A stretch of 47,581 bases of DNA from NCBI GenBank assembly GCA_031277225.1, contig JAITMQ010000074.1, positions 1 through 47,581 of the forward strand, given 5' to 3'. The notes under the pieces were generated by a model. That model saw only the letters and a program-made list of their open reading frames with translations. It was not told where the DNA came from and did no database searches. The position numbers and the translations under genes were made by a program. Source of the stretch: Clostridiales bacterium. GTDB lineage: Bacteria > Bacillota > Clostridia > Lachnospirales > WRAX01. Below, in pieces: positions 18,731 to 28,324 of the stretch. Positions within the stretch are counted from its first letter, which is position 1. Every line of letters starts with the position of its first letter.

Positions 18731-20579
18731 GCGCCAAAATCTCCAGAATTTTTTCGGTCATTCCATCGGCATCCAGACCCAAATGCGCAAAAATCTCGGC
18801 GCGCGTTCCCTGCGGCAAAAATTCATCCGGCAGGGCAAAATGGTGAATTTTCGGGCTTTGCGACAGGGCGGCCGCCACGGCCTGCCCAAATCCGCCCGCC
18901 AAAACATTCTCCTCCATGGTGAAAATATACTCGTAATCAGCCAAATCTGCCGTAATTTCGGGGTTTAGCGGCTTCGCAAAACGCGCGTTAATCAAAGTCG
19001 GGTCATGGCCAAAATACCGCAACTTTTTGTACACATTCGCCGCCTTGTCCACCATTGAACCAAGCGCCAAAATCGCAATTTTTTGACCCTGCTCCAAAAT
19101 CTCCCATTTGCCCAATTCAAGGGGTTTATGGGCATCAAGGTAAATTTTGGAAATCTCCTCCTTAGCATAACGAATCGCCACGGGAGTGCCCAATTCAAGG
19201 GCAAAATCCAGCATTTGCGCAAGTTCCGCACCACTACGCGGCGACATCACCGTCATATTCGGCATATGCAACAAATAGCTTAAGTCAAAAACTCCCTGAT
19301 GAGTTTCACCGTCGGCCGCCACGAGGCCCGCACGGTCCAAAATAAATACTACAGGTAAACTTTGAATACATACATCATGTATTATTTGGTCATAGGCGCG
19401 CTGCAAGAAGGTTGAATATATCGCAACCACGGGTCGCAAGCCAGATTTTGCCATTCCCGCCGCAAAAGTAACGGCATGGCTCTCCGCAATCCCCACATCA
19501 AAAAATCGGCGCGGAAAATGCGCCTTAAAATTCGCAAGACCCGTGCCCGTGGGCATGGCCGCCGTAATTGCCGCAACTTTCCCGTTTTTGCGCCCAATTT
19601 CCACGATTTTCTCGGCAAAAATGTCGGTATAAGATGTGCTTTCGGGAGCCTCGGCAACCTCGCCCGTCTTGGCGCAAAACGGCGAAATTCCGTGGAATTT
19701 CAGACTTTCGCGCTCGGCAGGCGCATAGCCCTTGCCCTTTTGCGTCAGCACATGCAAAAAAACCGGCCCCCTTACCCGCTGCAAAGAGGTCAAAATCTCC
19801 ACCAAATGCCGCAAATTATGCCCATCCACGGGGCCATAATAGCGAAATCCCAGCTCCTCAAACCATACTCCCGGTAACAATAAATACTTTAACTTGGTCT
19901 TGGCCTGATTTAAGAAACTTTCAGTATACTTTCCGACAATTGGAATATTTTTCAAAATATTTTTAACATCCCGCTTAACGCTGATATATGCGGGCTTTGT
20001 GCGCATTTCATTTAGATAGCCGGCCAGTGCGCCAACATTCTCAGAAATTGACATTTGATTGTCATTCAGCACAACGAGTATATCCGAAGAACTGCGCCCA
20101 ATGTTGTTTAGCGCCTCCAAGGCCAGCCCGCTACCCATCGCCCCGTCGCCAATAACCGCCGCAACCTTATGACTTTGCCCCAACAAATCCCGACTTACCG
20201 CCATTCCATGAGCGACCGACAGCGAAGTCGAGCTATGGCCGACGTCGAAGGTGTCATGAGGGCTTTCGGCGGACTTTATAAAGCCCGACATTCCGCCGAA
20301 TTGACGCAAAGTATCAAATTGTTCACGACGGCCTGTCAAGATTTTATGCGGATAACATTGATGCCCAACGTCCCAAATCAGCTTATCTACGGGCGAATTC
20401 AGGCAATAATGCAGCGCAATTGAAAGCTCTACCACGCCCAAATTCGACGCCAAATGCCCACCCGTTCGCGCCACCGACTGCACCAAAAAATCCCGCATTT
20501 CCGCCGCCAATGCGTTCATTTGCCCAAATTTCAGCCCCTTTAAATCTGCGGGGCAATTTACTTTTTCCAAATATTTCAT
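18723..20579 (-). CDS. dxs: 1-deoxy-D-xylulose-5-phosphate synthase
   Basis: HLASNLGVVELSIALHY, DVGHQCYPHKILTGR, GDGAMGSGLALEALNN, DRAGLVAADGETHQGVFDLSYL. Confidence 0.95.
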   Translation of the reverse strand: MKYLEKVNCPADLKGLKFGQMNALAAEMRDFLVQSVARTGGHLASNLGVVELSIALHYCLNSPVDKLIWDVGHQCYPHKILTGRREQFDTLRQFGGMSGFIKSAESPHDTFDVGHSSTSLSVAHGMAVSRDLLGQSHKVAAVIGDGAMGSGLALEALNNIGRSSSDILVVLNDNQMSISENVGALAGYLNEMRTKPAYISVKRDVKNILKNIPIVGKYTESFLNQAKTKLKYLLLPGVWFEELGFRYYGPVDGHNLRHLVEILTSLQRVRGPVFLHVLTQKGKGYAPAERESLKFHGISPFCAKTGEVAEAPESTSYTDIFAEKIVEIGRKNGKVAAITAAMPTGTGLANFKAHFPRRFFDVGIAESHAVTFAAGMAKSGLRPVVAIYSTFLQRAYDQIIHDVCIQSLPVVFILDRAGLVAADGETHQGVFDLSYLLHMPNMTVMSPRSGAELAQMLDFALELGTPVAIRYAKEEISKIYLDAHKPLELGKWEILEQGQKIAILALGSMVDKAANVYKKLRYFGHDPTLINARFAKPLNPEITADLADYEYIFTMEENVLAGGFGQAVAAALSQSPKIHHFALPDEFLPQGTRAEIFAHLGLDADGMTEKILEILAHG

Positions 20580-20643
20580 CTAATGCTCCTAACTTTCCGG
20601 GCTTTTGTCGCCGCTCAACTTAAGTTCCAAATAATGTAATTTA

Positions 20644-21426
20644 TTATTCCCTCCCCTTGAAAATATATTCGAGCAGAGCCTGCAGGAATTCCGAATTTTC
20701 CAAGGTTTGTAGCATTTTGGCGGCATCATCTAAAGGTACTGCAAGTTCACTTTCCGAACTTGACTGTCCGTCATCAATGTCATCCATAATTTGGAAGGCC
20801 AGGCCGAAATTTAGGCCTAAGTTCTCAAAAAAATCAATGCTGCCGGTATTATTCGCGCATAGCGCACCCGCCGCAAATGCCGAAATAAAGAGCTTTGCCG
20901 TCTTATTCTCGTGAATTAGGCGCAAATCGGCGGACTGCTGAATATCCAAGGCTTGACCACCAACCATGCCCGTAACTCCGGCGTTTTTGGCGATTTTTGC
21001 CATGGCACGCAGAAAATTCGGATTCGGGTTATTACTGCAAAATTCTGCCATAATTTCATAGGCCAAATTCAGCAGCCCATCCCCCGCCAAAATCGCCATT
21101 GCTTCGCCGAAAACCTTATGATTGCTGGGTTTCCCGCGCCGCATATCGTCGTCGTCCATGCATGGCAAATCGTCGTGGGTTAGCGAATAATTGTGAATTA
21201 TTTCCAGCGCGCAGGCGAAGGGCAGGGCATCTTCTGTGCGTCCGCCCAATGCTTCGCAAACGGCAAGCAAAATTACCGGGCGCAGCCGTTTACCTCCAGG
21301 GAAAAGGCTGTATTCCAGCGATTCGTAAAGTTGCGGCGGGCAGTCCTGCTGAATTTGTTGTAGATATTTTAGTAACTCGTTGTCAATCAAAGCAATTTTT
21401 GTAGCCAAATCATTCCGAAAGTTCAT
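20644..21426 (-). CDS. ispA: Polyprenyl synthetase (farnesyl/geranyl diphosphate synthase)
   Basis: GGKRLRPVILLA, HDDLPCMDDDDMRRG, FQIMDDIDD; start at MNFRNDL (21426). Confidence 0.92.
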   Translation of the reverse strand: MNFRNDLATKIALIDNELLKYLQQIQQDCPPQLYESLEYSLFPGGKRLRPVILLAVCEALGGRTEDALPFACALEIIHNYSLTHDDLPCMDDDDMRRGKPSNHKVFGEAMAILAGDGLLNLAYEIMAEFCSNNPNPNFLRAMAKIAKNAGVTGMVGGQALDIQQSADLRLIHENKTAKLFISAFAAGALCANNTGSIDFFENLGLNFGLAFQIMDDIDDGQSSSESELAVPLDDAAKMLQTLENSEFLQALLEYIFKGRE

Positions 21427-21607
21427 TTTTTTCACCCGCTGAAAGTACAATCAGCTCCCCCTCAATTGCGACCAAATCAGCGGCACATTCCGCCGCCAAA
21501 GCCGCCCCTTCCTTATACAGCGCAAACGCCGCCTCAAGCCCCGTTCCGCCCTCAATTTCGGCGATAATCGCATCAAGCCGCCGCATATTTTCCTCAAAAT
21601 TTTTCAT
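21410..21607 (-). CDS. xseB: Exodeoxyribonuclease VII small subunit
   Basis: NFEENMRRLDAIIAEIEGGTGLEAAFALYKEGAAL. Confidence 0.9.
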   Translation of the reverse strand: MKNFEENMRRLDAIIAEIEGGTGLEAAFALYKEGAALAAECAADLVAIEGELIVLSAGEKNELSE

Positions 21608-22731
21608 AAAATCTCCGCTTCCCTTAGTATGTCTTGGAATTGTAACAATACTTTTTGTCTATGAGTTAGAGTTGACCCTTTTGCAATAATATTGCCCGCA
21701 TCATCACTAACAACCGCGAATCCACGGCGCAAAACCGCCATTGGCGAAACTTTTTCTAGAATATTACTCCTATTCAGCAAGTCGCGCCTGGCATCGCCAA
21801 AACGCCTAAAAATCCCGTCCGAAAGCCGTTTCTGCCGCATATCGAGCTGCCTTGCGGCAAATTTTACACGATTTTCCAAAGCAAGCCCCAAATTGCCAAC
21901 ACGAGCACGAAAGATTCCCATAATTTCAGCATAATCGGGCGTTACAACCTGCGCGGCCTCGGTGGGCGTGGCGCAACGCAAATCCGCCGCAAAGTCGCAT
22001 AGGCTGAAGTCGGTTTCATGACCCACGGCCGAAACAACGGGTATACTTGAATTAAATACAGCGCGCGCAACTTCCTCGCTGTTAAAAGCCCACAAATCCT
22101 CGGTCGAACCGCCGCCCCTGCCCACAATAATCACATCCGCGCCGCTTTTTTCATTCGCAAGCGCAATCCCTTCGGCAAGAGTCTGCGGCGCGCGCTCGCC
22201 CTGCACCAAAACAGGCACCAAAACCACCCGAATCAAGGGGTTTCGGCCATGAATTACCTTGCGCATATCCGCAATTGCCGCCCCCGTCGGCGAGGTTACA
22301 ATGGCGATTTTTTCGGGATATGGCGGCAGCGGGCGGCGATTGTTAAAAATTCCCTCTGCCAGCAATTTCTCCTTAAGCATTTCCAAATTTTGCTTAATAT
22401 CGCCCCGACCCGTGCCAGTCAAGTCCATAAATTCGCCAATCAGCCGCAAATCGCCACTTTTTTTATATAGCGAAATTCGCCCGTAAATGCGCACCAAATC
22501 CCCATTTTTCGGCGAAAACTTCAGCTCATCGGCATCATTCTTAAAAATCACCGCGCGAAGGGTGGCATCGTCGTCTTTTACGCTAAAAAACAGATGTCCG
22601 CTGCCATGCCGATTGAAATTGGAAATTTCTCCCTCAATCCAAAAACTGCATAGCAACATGTCCTCTTCCAGCAAATCTCGCATATATTCGACAATTCTTG
22701 ACACCCTATAGGCTCTAATTTCCATACTCAT
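21604..22731 (-). CDS. xseA: Exodeoxyribonuclease VII large subunit
   Basis: SFWIEGEISNFNRHGSGHLFFSVKDD, IAIVTSPTGAAIADM, IIVGRGGGSTEDLWAFN, SAVGHETDFSLCDFAADLRCATPTEAAQ. Confidence 0.95.
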   Translation of the reverse strand: MSMEIRAYRVSRIVEYMRDLLEEDMLLCSFWIEGEISNFNRHGSGHLFFSVKDDDATLRAVIFKNDADELKFSPKNGDLVRIYGRISLYKKSGDLRLIGEFMDLTGTGRGDIKQNLEMLKEKLLAEGIFNNRRPLPPYPEKIAIVTSPTGAAIADMRKVIHGRNPLIRVVLVPVLVQGERAPQTLAEGIALANEKSGADVIIVGRGGGSTEDLWAFNSEEVARAVFNSSIPVVSAVGHETDFSLCDFAADLRCATPTEAAQVVTPDYAEIMGIFRARVGNLGLALENRVKFAARQLDMRQKRLSDGIFRRFGDARRDLLNRSNILEKVSPMAVLRRGFAVVSDDAGNIIAKGSTLTHRQKVLLQFQDILREAEIL

Positions 22732-23176
22732 TTTCCTTATTCACATTTAATTTTCGCACAATCCTGCCCAAAATCCCGTTAATAAACTTACTCGACTCTT
22801 CGTCGGAAAATTCTTTGGCAATTTCGACCGCTTCATTAATTGCGACTGTATGTGCAATTTCTTCCATATACAAAATTTCATACAGCCCCAGCCGCAAAAT
22901 CGCCAAATCCATCTTGGAAATACGCGAAATATCCCATGATTCTGCGGTTTGAGTAATCAGCTCATCCAGCTCTTGCCGACGATTGAAAATGCCGCCAATC
23001 AGCCCGAACACATAATCACTCTCGCTAATTTTGCTACCCACGGTTTCATTAGCAAAATACTCCAAGTAGTATTCCGGCTCCGCCGCCTCGCGATAATCCT
23101 GCGGCGAGTGGAATTCCATCGCAAAAACAAGGCATAGGACATGCCTTCTGTCAGTTTTACGGCCGCCACGACTCAT
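22715..23176 (-). CDS. nusB: Transcription antitermination factor NusB
   Basis: ISKMDLAILRLGLYEILYM...VAINEAVEIAKEFSDEESSKFINGILGRIVR. Confidence 0.93.
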   Translation of the reverse strand: MSRGGRKTDRRHVLCLVFAMEFHSPQDYREAAEPEYYLEYFANETVGSKISESDYVFGLIGGIFNRRQELDELITQTAESWDISRISKMDLAILRLGLYEILYMEEIAHTVAINEAVEIAKEFSDEESSKFINGILGRIVRKLNVNKENEYGN

Positions 23177-23565
23177 TGGACTCTCCTTTTGGCGGCGGCC
23201 GGCCGCGCCCGCTCCAGCCGCAAGCCCGCCACATTCACATTTATCTCGCTCGTCTGCATTCCAACCATGGTTTCTAAGGCCGTGGCAATGCGGCTTTGAA
23301 CCTCTGCGGCGGCCTCGTGGATTTTATACCCATATTTTACCATAATTGTAATATCAACCCTGACCTTGCCCTCCTCCAGAGTGATTTTCACGCCCTTGGC
23401 AAAATTTCGCCTGGCAAAACGCGCCGACATATCGCCCGAATGACCCGGATTTGCGCCCGCAATGACCCCTTCGACCTCCATGGCCGCCGTGCCCGAAATT
23501 ATCGCCAAAACCTCGTCCGCAACGCGAATTTGCCCAATTTTGCCATTTACAAAAATTTCATGCAT
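23173..23565 (-). CDS. Asp23/Gls24 family envelope stress response protein
   Basis: GQIRVADEVLAIISGTAAMEVEGVIA...GVKITLEEGKVRVDITIMVKYGYKI. Confidence 0.9.
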   Translation of the reverse strand: MHEIFVNGKIGQIRVADEVLAIISGTAAMEVEGVIAGANPGHSGDMSARFARRNFAKGVKITLEEGKVRVDITIMVKYGYKIHEAAAEVQSRIATALETMVGMQTSEINVNVAGLRLERARPAAAKRRVQ

Positions 23566-23615
23566 AATTTTCCTCCTTGCGTTTAAATTCCGCTTAATTT
23601 GTGCATACTTCCTTT

Positions 23616-23643
23616 ATTATACCAAATTTGGGGACAAAATCAA
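23616..23643 (-). promoter_or_regulatory. Putative promoter TTGATT-N16-TATAAT driving the asp23-nusB-xse-isp-dxs-recN operon
   Basis: Reverse strand: -35 23643-23638, -10 23621-23616. Confidence 0.5.
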
Positions 23644-23673
23644 GTACCTAAGAAAAATAAAAAAGGACAAATT

Positions 23674-25101
23674 ATGTATAAAATCAGGAAATTTTTGACA
23701 GCTCTACTTATTTTGCTGTTGGCGTGGCCGAATTTGGCCCTTCGCGCCGACGAAGAAAACCCCGCCCCGCCCGCTTTGGGCGCGGGTTTGGCTTTGGTTG
23801 CCTGTGCAATGTCCGGCCATATAATTCACGCCCATGGCGACCCCCATCAGCGCGCATATCCGGCGAGCATGACCAAGGTTATGACCGCTCTGCTGCTTTT
23901 GGAGAGCGGCGCGGCCATGGATGACATAATTTTCCATTCGCATGACGCAATCTTTGGTTTTAACCGAAATTCCACGCATATTTACATGTCGCCGGGAGAG
24001 GGGCTCACCGTGTCGCAGGCGCTTTATGCGATTATGGTGCGTTCTGCCAACGATGTCAGCAATGGAATTGCGGAATTTGTGGCGGGGGATTTGGAAAGTT
24101 TTGCCGAGATGATGACGACGCGCGCGCATGAGCTTGGCGCGGTCAATACAAATTTTACCAATGCCCATGGATTAAACCATCCCGGCCATTACACTACACC
24201 ATTTGATATGTATTTAATAATGCGCGAGGCCATTAAACACGAGAAATTTTTGGAAGTGGCTTCAACCCCGCGCTTTGTGATTCCGCCGACGCAATTCCAG
24301 CACGAGCCGCGTATTATCGACAATACCAATCTCATGGTGCGCCCGACAAGCCCCCATTTCACGCTGGACATAATGGGCGGCAAAACGGGCTGGACAACGC
24401 CGTCAGGGCATACTTTGGTGTCATATGGGCGGCGCGATGATATTGGCCTAATTTCGGTGATTATGGCGGCCACAGCCCGCGACATGATTTTTAATGACAC
24501 GCGGAATCTCATGAATTATGCCTTTGAGCAATTCGAGGAGCATGAATTTTTCGCGGCAGAGGACTTTAGCGCGAATATTGACCTTGTTCAACGCGGGCGC
24601 GAGGGCGTAATCGTGATAGATTCGTTGCCCGTGGTGGCCGAACGTGATATTGCGCTGAATTTGCCTGTTGGCCTTGATTTTGCGGCTTTGAACCTTGAAA
24701 TTGTCCTGCCCGACAGAATTTCCGCCCCAAGCCCCGCAAATTTCAACGTGGGGCGCGTTGCCTTAACTTATAATGAACAAATTCTTGATACAATCGGCTT
24801 GAGGACGGCGGCGGCGGGACTGCCCCTGTCTGCGGCCGATTTGGAGGCCCTAATCCCCGAGCCGCCGCCGCAGCCCGCGGGTCTTTTTGACAATCTCCAC
24901 GAATATTTCTACCTGCCCTCGTGGCTTTACAGCCCCGGCCCCTTCACATATTCCCTCGCCGCGATTCTTGCCCTAATCATCCTTTTTGTAACGGTCAAAT
25001 TTTTAAAATTCGCAAAAAATAAAAAAAGGCGAGGGCGCATCAAAACCTACTCAAGCAAGGCCTTCAAAGCGCATATCGCGAAGAATTACAAATATCGGTG
25101 A
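23674..25101 (+). CDS. D-alanyl-D-alanine carboxypeptidase (S11, DacF/PBP5-like)
   Basis: PASMTKVMTALLLLE (SxxK), SANDVSNGIAE (SxN), MGGKTGWT (KTG), C-terminal TM anchor; start at 23674 by SD AAAAGGA. Confidence 0.92.
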   Translation: MYKIRKFLTALLILLLAWPNLALRADEENPAPPALGAGLALVACAMSGHIIHAHGDPHQRAYPASMTKVMTALLLLESGAAMDDIIFHSHDAIFGFNRNSTHIYMSPGEGLTVSQALYAIMVRSANDVSNGIAEFVAGDLESFAEMMTTRAHELGAVNTNFTNAHGLNHPGHYTTPFDMYLIMREAIKHEKFLEVASTPRFVIPPTQFQHEPRIIDNTNLMVRPTSPHFTLDIMGGKTGWTTPSGHTLVSYGRRDDIGLISVIMAATARDMIFNDTRNLMNYAFEQFEEHEFFAAEDFSANIDLVQRGREGVIVIDSLPVVAERDIALNLPVGLDFAALNLEIVLPDRISAPSPANFNVGRVALTYNEQILDTIGLRTAAAGLPLSAADLEALIPEPPPQPAGLFDNLHEYFYLPSWLYSPGPFTYSLAAILALIILFVTVKFLKFAKNKKRRGRIKTYSSKAFKAHIAKNYKYR

Positions 25102-25121
25102 TGCCGCCTCAAATCGACCTA

Positions 25122-25150
25122 TTGACTTTTTTGGGCATTTGCGCTAAAAT
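25122..25150 (+). promoter_or_regulatory. Promoter TTGACT-N17-TAAAAT for agmatinase gene
   Basis: -35 25122-25127, -10 25145-25150, 17-nt spacer. Confidence 0.65.
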
Positions 25151-25170
25151 CTAAAGAGGTGGTGTTGCAT

Positions 25171-26007
25171 ATGATGCTCGAAAGTCCATTAACATTTGCG
25201 GAAAATTACGCAAAATCCCGAATAGCCCTATTTGGCGCGCCCTTTGACGGAACGGTCTGCTATCGTCCCGGGGCGCGCTTTGGCCCGAATTCCATTAGGG
25301 GCGAATTTTACGGGGTTGAGCCTTATTCCCCCTATCAAGATAAGGATATGGAATCTGTTTCGGTATTCGATTGCGGCGATTTAGACCTGCCCTTCGGCAA
25401 TACGGGTCGCGCGCTTAAGATGATTGAGGATTTTGTTGAAAAGCTTTGCGGCGAGGATAAATTGCCCTTTATGATTGGCGGCGAACATCTTGTTACACTT
25501 GGAGCTGTGCGGGCTTTGCGCAGAAAATACGCCGATTTGGCGGTTATTCAGCTGGATGCCCATGCGGACTTAATGGATGCCTATATGGGCGAGGAATTGT
25601 CCCATGCCGCAGTTATGCGCAGGATTTGGGAGCTGGTTAGCGATGGTAAAATATACCAATTCGGAATCCGTAGCGGCAAAAAATTTGAATTCGAATTCGC
25701 CAAAAAGCATAATCATATTCAAAAGTTTAACTTTGGCGGGCTTAAAGCCGCCGCAGACGCGCTGGGCAACACGCCCGTATATCTAACCGTCGACCTTGAT
25801 GTGCTTGACCCCTCAATTTTGCCGGGAACAGGCACGCCGGAGGCCGGCGGCGTAAGCTTTCAAGAGTTGCTAAACGCCATTTTAGGGCTTTCACGCCTAA
25901 ACATAGTCGGCTGTGATATGGTAGAATTATCGCCGATTTATGACCCAAGCGGGGTTTCAACGGCGGTTGCGTGTAAATTGTTGCGCGAAATGCTGCTAAT
26001 GCTATAG
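25171..26007 (+). CDS. speB: Agmatinase
   Basis: GGEHLVTLGAVRAL, VIQLDAHADLMDAY, YLTVDLDVLDPSILPGTGTPEAGG. Confidence 0.92.
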   Translation: MMLESPLTFAENYAKSRIALFGAPFDGTVCYRPGARFGPNSIRGEFYGVEPYSPYQDKDMESVSVFDCGDLDLPFGNTGRALKMIEDFVEKLCGEDKLPFMIGGEHLVTLGAVRALRRKYADLAVIQLDAHADLMDAYMGEELSHAAVMRRIWELVSDGKIYQFGIRSGKKFEFEFAKKHNHIQKFNFGGLKAAADALGNTPVYLTVDLDVLDPSILPGTGTPEAGGVSFQELLNAILGLSRLNIVGCDMVELSPIYDPSGVSTAVACKLLREMLLML

Positions 26008-26017
26008 GAGGATTGAT

Positions 26018-27154
26018 ATGAATTTTGACCCAAATAAGCTTGAAACGCCCTGCTATATCGTTGACGAGGCCTTGCTTATTAAAAATCTGGAGATTTTAAA
26101 GTCCGTGATTAAGCGGACGGGCTGCAAAATCCTTTTGGCGCAAAAGGCCTTTTCGATGTATTCTCTATACCCGCTTATCGGGCAATATCTCCACGGAACG
26201 GCCGCCAGCGGCCTGCATGAGGCGCGGCTTGGCCGCGAGGAAATGGGCGGGGAAGTCCATATTCATTCCCCCGTCTATCGTCGCGGCGATTTTGATGAGA
26301 TTTTGGGCATTTGCGACTATATTGTCTTCAATTCATTTAACGAATGGCAGAAATATCGCCAAAAGGCCATGGTAGCCAATAGACCGCTGAAATTCGGCAT
26401 TAGGATTAATCCCGAATTTTCGACACAGACCAATCCGCTATATGACCCCTGCGCGCAAGGTTCGCGGCTTGGAACTACGCTTAAGAACTTCAGACCCGAC
26501 CTGCTTGACGGCATAAGCGGAATTCATTTTCACACTCTTTGTGAACAAAATAGTGATGCACTTGCCGCGACGCTGGAGGCTGTAGAGGCGAAATTCGGGC
26601 AATATTTGCATGGCATGGAATGGATAAATTTTGGCGGCGGGCATTATATCACGAGGGACGACTATGATATTGATACCTTGGTTGCGTGTATAACGCGTTT
26701 TCAGCAGAAATACGGGCTTGAGGTCTATTTAGAGCCGGGCGAGGCCGTTGCGCTGGACGCGGGCTTTTTGGTTGCGTCCGTGGTTGAAATCGCGGAAAGC
26801 GGCAAAACAAAAAATGCCTTTCTGGACGCTTCGGCGGCCTGCCATATCCCCGAAATTCTGGCGTTTCGTTATAGAGTGGATGCGCTTGGCGCGGGCGTGG
26901 GCGGCGAAAAGGCGCATAACTACACCTTAGTCGCGCCGACTTGCCTGTCCGGGGATGTTTTCGGCGAATATTCGTTTGATGAGCCGCTAAAAATCAACGA
27001 TAGGATTATCTTTACGGATTCGGCCACTTACACAATGGTAAAAAATAACACCTTCAACGGCGTGCGCCTGCCGGATATAGCTATCGCGCGGCAAAATGGC
27101 GAAATTGAAGTGGTTAAGCGATTTGGTTATGAGGATTTTAAGTCAAGACTGTAG
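26018..27154 (+). CDS. nspC: Carboxynorspermidine/carboxyspermidine decarboxylase
   Basis: LETPCYIVDEALLIKNLEIL, ILLAQKAFSM, GIHFHTLCEQN, WINFGGGHYITR, YLEPGEAV. Confidence 0.92.
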   Translation: MNFDPNKLETPCYIVDEALLIKNLEILKSVIKRTGCKILLAQKAFSMYSLYPLIGQYLHGTAASGLHEARLGREEMGGEVHIHSPVYRRGDFDEILGICDYIVFNSFNEWQKYRQKAMVANRPLKFGIRINPEFSTQTNPLYDPCAQGSRLGTTLKNFRPDLLDGISGIHFHTLCEQNSDALAATLEAVEAKFGQYLHGMEWINFGGGHYITRDDYDIDTLVACITRFQQKYGLEVYLEPGEAVALDAGFLVASVVEIAESGKTKNAFLDASAACHIPEILAFRYRVDALGAGVGGEKAHNYTLVAPTCLSGDVFGEYSFDEPLKINDRIIFTDSATYTMVKNNTFNGVRLPDIAIARQNGEIEVVKRFGYEDFKSRL

Positions 27155-27170
27155 AGAAAGGGGTGTTTTT

Positions 27171-27749
27171 ATGAAGCTTCAAGAATTTTTTGGCCCGACA
27201 AAAGAAGCATATGATTTACTCTTCAACGATTTTGAGCCGTTGCAGGTTTTTGAATTGGAAGAATTCGATAATGCCCGCAAAAATGGCCATTATCAAATGT
27301 TTTACTTTTTTGATTCCGACAAAAATCGAATAGGCTATGCCTTTTGCGCCTATGCGGGCGAAAACACCGTTTTGCTCGACTATATCGGCATTTCCGAAGA
27401 ATTTCGCGGGAAGGGGCTGGGCAGCGAGCTTTTAAGGCAATTGCTGGACTTTTTGCATCCCAAGGGCGTGCTGGTGGAATATGAGCCGGAGCCGCCCGGC
27501 GGAAACCCCAAGAATTCGCGGGACAGATTCTTTGGCAAGATTGGCTTGATAAAGCAAAATGTAAATTATACCCTGCCCGAAACGGACGGCATCAATGTTG
27601 CCAACACGCCCTATACAATTTGTTATCGCTCGCCTGATGGCAAGAATATCCAGCTGGGCGCAGCGAAATTGCGCGAAATGTTCGGGGAATATACCGAAAA
27701 AGTGCTTTCGATTTCGGGGGCCATGCCTACAATTGAGGATGTAATATGA
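27171..27749 (+). CDS. GNAT family N-acetyltransferase
   Basis: YIGISEEFRGKGLGSELLRQLLDF; start at 27171 by SD AAAGGGG; ATGA overlap with the next gene. Confidence 0.8.
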   Translation: MKLQEFFGPTKEAYDLLFNDFEPLQVFELEEFDNARKNGHYQMFYFFDSDKNRIGYAFCAYAGENTVLLDYIGISEEFRGKGLGSELLRQLLDFLHPKGVLVEYEPEPPGGNPKNSRDRFFGKIGLIKQNVNYTLPETDGINVANTPYTICYRSPDGKNIQLGAAKLREMFGEYTEKVLSISGAMPTIEDVI

Positions 27750-28297
27750 TATATACAAAAAGTGTAGTTGACTTGGATGTCAAATTGATACAGGACATAA
27801 TGGAGTTGGATATGCTTGTCTATCCGCCGCATTTGCGGGGTTCTTTTGATGAGATTTATGGGAGATTTACGGCCAATCGGGATATATTTGTGTTGCTGTT
27901 CGACAAGGGCAAAATTATCGGCTATCTATGCTTTTTCCCGGTAAAAGATGACCTTTACGAGCGAATTTTGGCCGAAGACAAGCTATTTGATTCGGATATT
28001 TCCGCCGAAATGATTGAATCCTACAAATCCGGCAGAACTTACAAGCTATTTCTCATTTCCGCGGCAATTCATCCGGAATATCAACGAAAAGGGCTTTCAA
28101 GGCGGCTTTTAGAGGGGTTTCATGAGTTTTTGCAAAAGAAAAACGGCGAAAATATAGGATTTTCAACGGCTTTGGCCGCGGCGGTCAGCCCGGCAGGGGC
28201 GCATATGTGCCAAAAACTGGGCTTTGCGGAAATTAAGCGTTTGCCGGGAGATTATATTTTGTACGAGCTAAGTTTAGATAAATTCTCAAACAAATAA
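27746..28297 (+). CDS. GNAT family N-acetyltransferase
   Basis: ISAAIHPEYQRKGLSRRLLEGFHEFL. Confidence 0.8.
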   Translation: MIYTKSVVDLDVKLIQDIMELDMLVYPPHLRGSFDEIYGRFTANRDIFVLLFDKGKIIGYLCFFPVKDDLYERILAEDKLFDSDISAEMIESYKSGRTYKLFLISAAIHPEYQRKGLSRRLLEGFHEFLQKKNGENIGFSTALAAAVSPAGAHMCQKLGFAEIKRLPGDYILYELSLDKFSNK

Positions 28298-28324
28298 ATA
28301 CACAATAAAGAAAAGAGGGAAAAA

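Noticed and set aside
18036-18968. 310-aa ORF antisense to tlyA/dxs
   Set aside because: No domain; both sense genes are unambiguous housekeeping genes.
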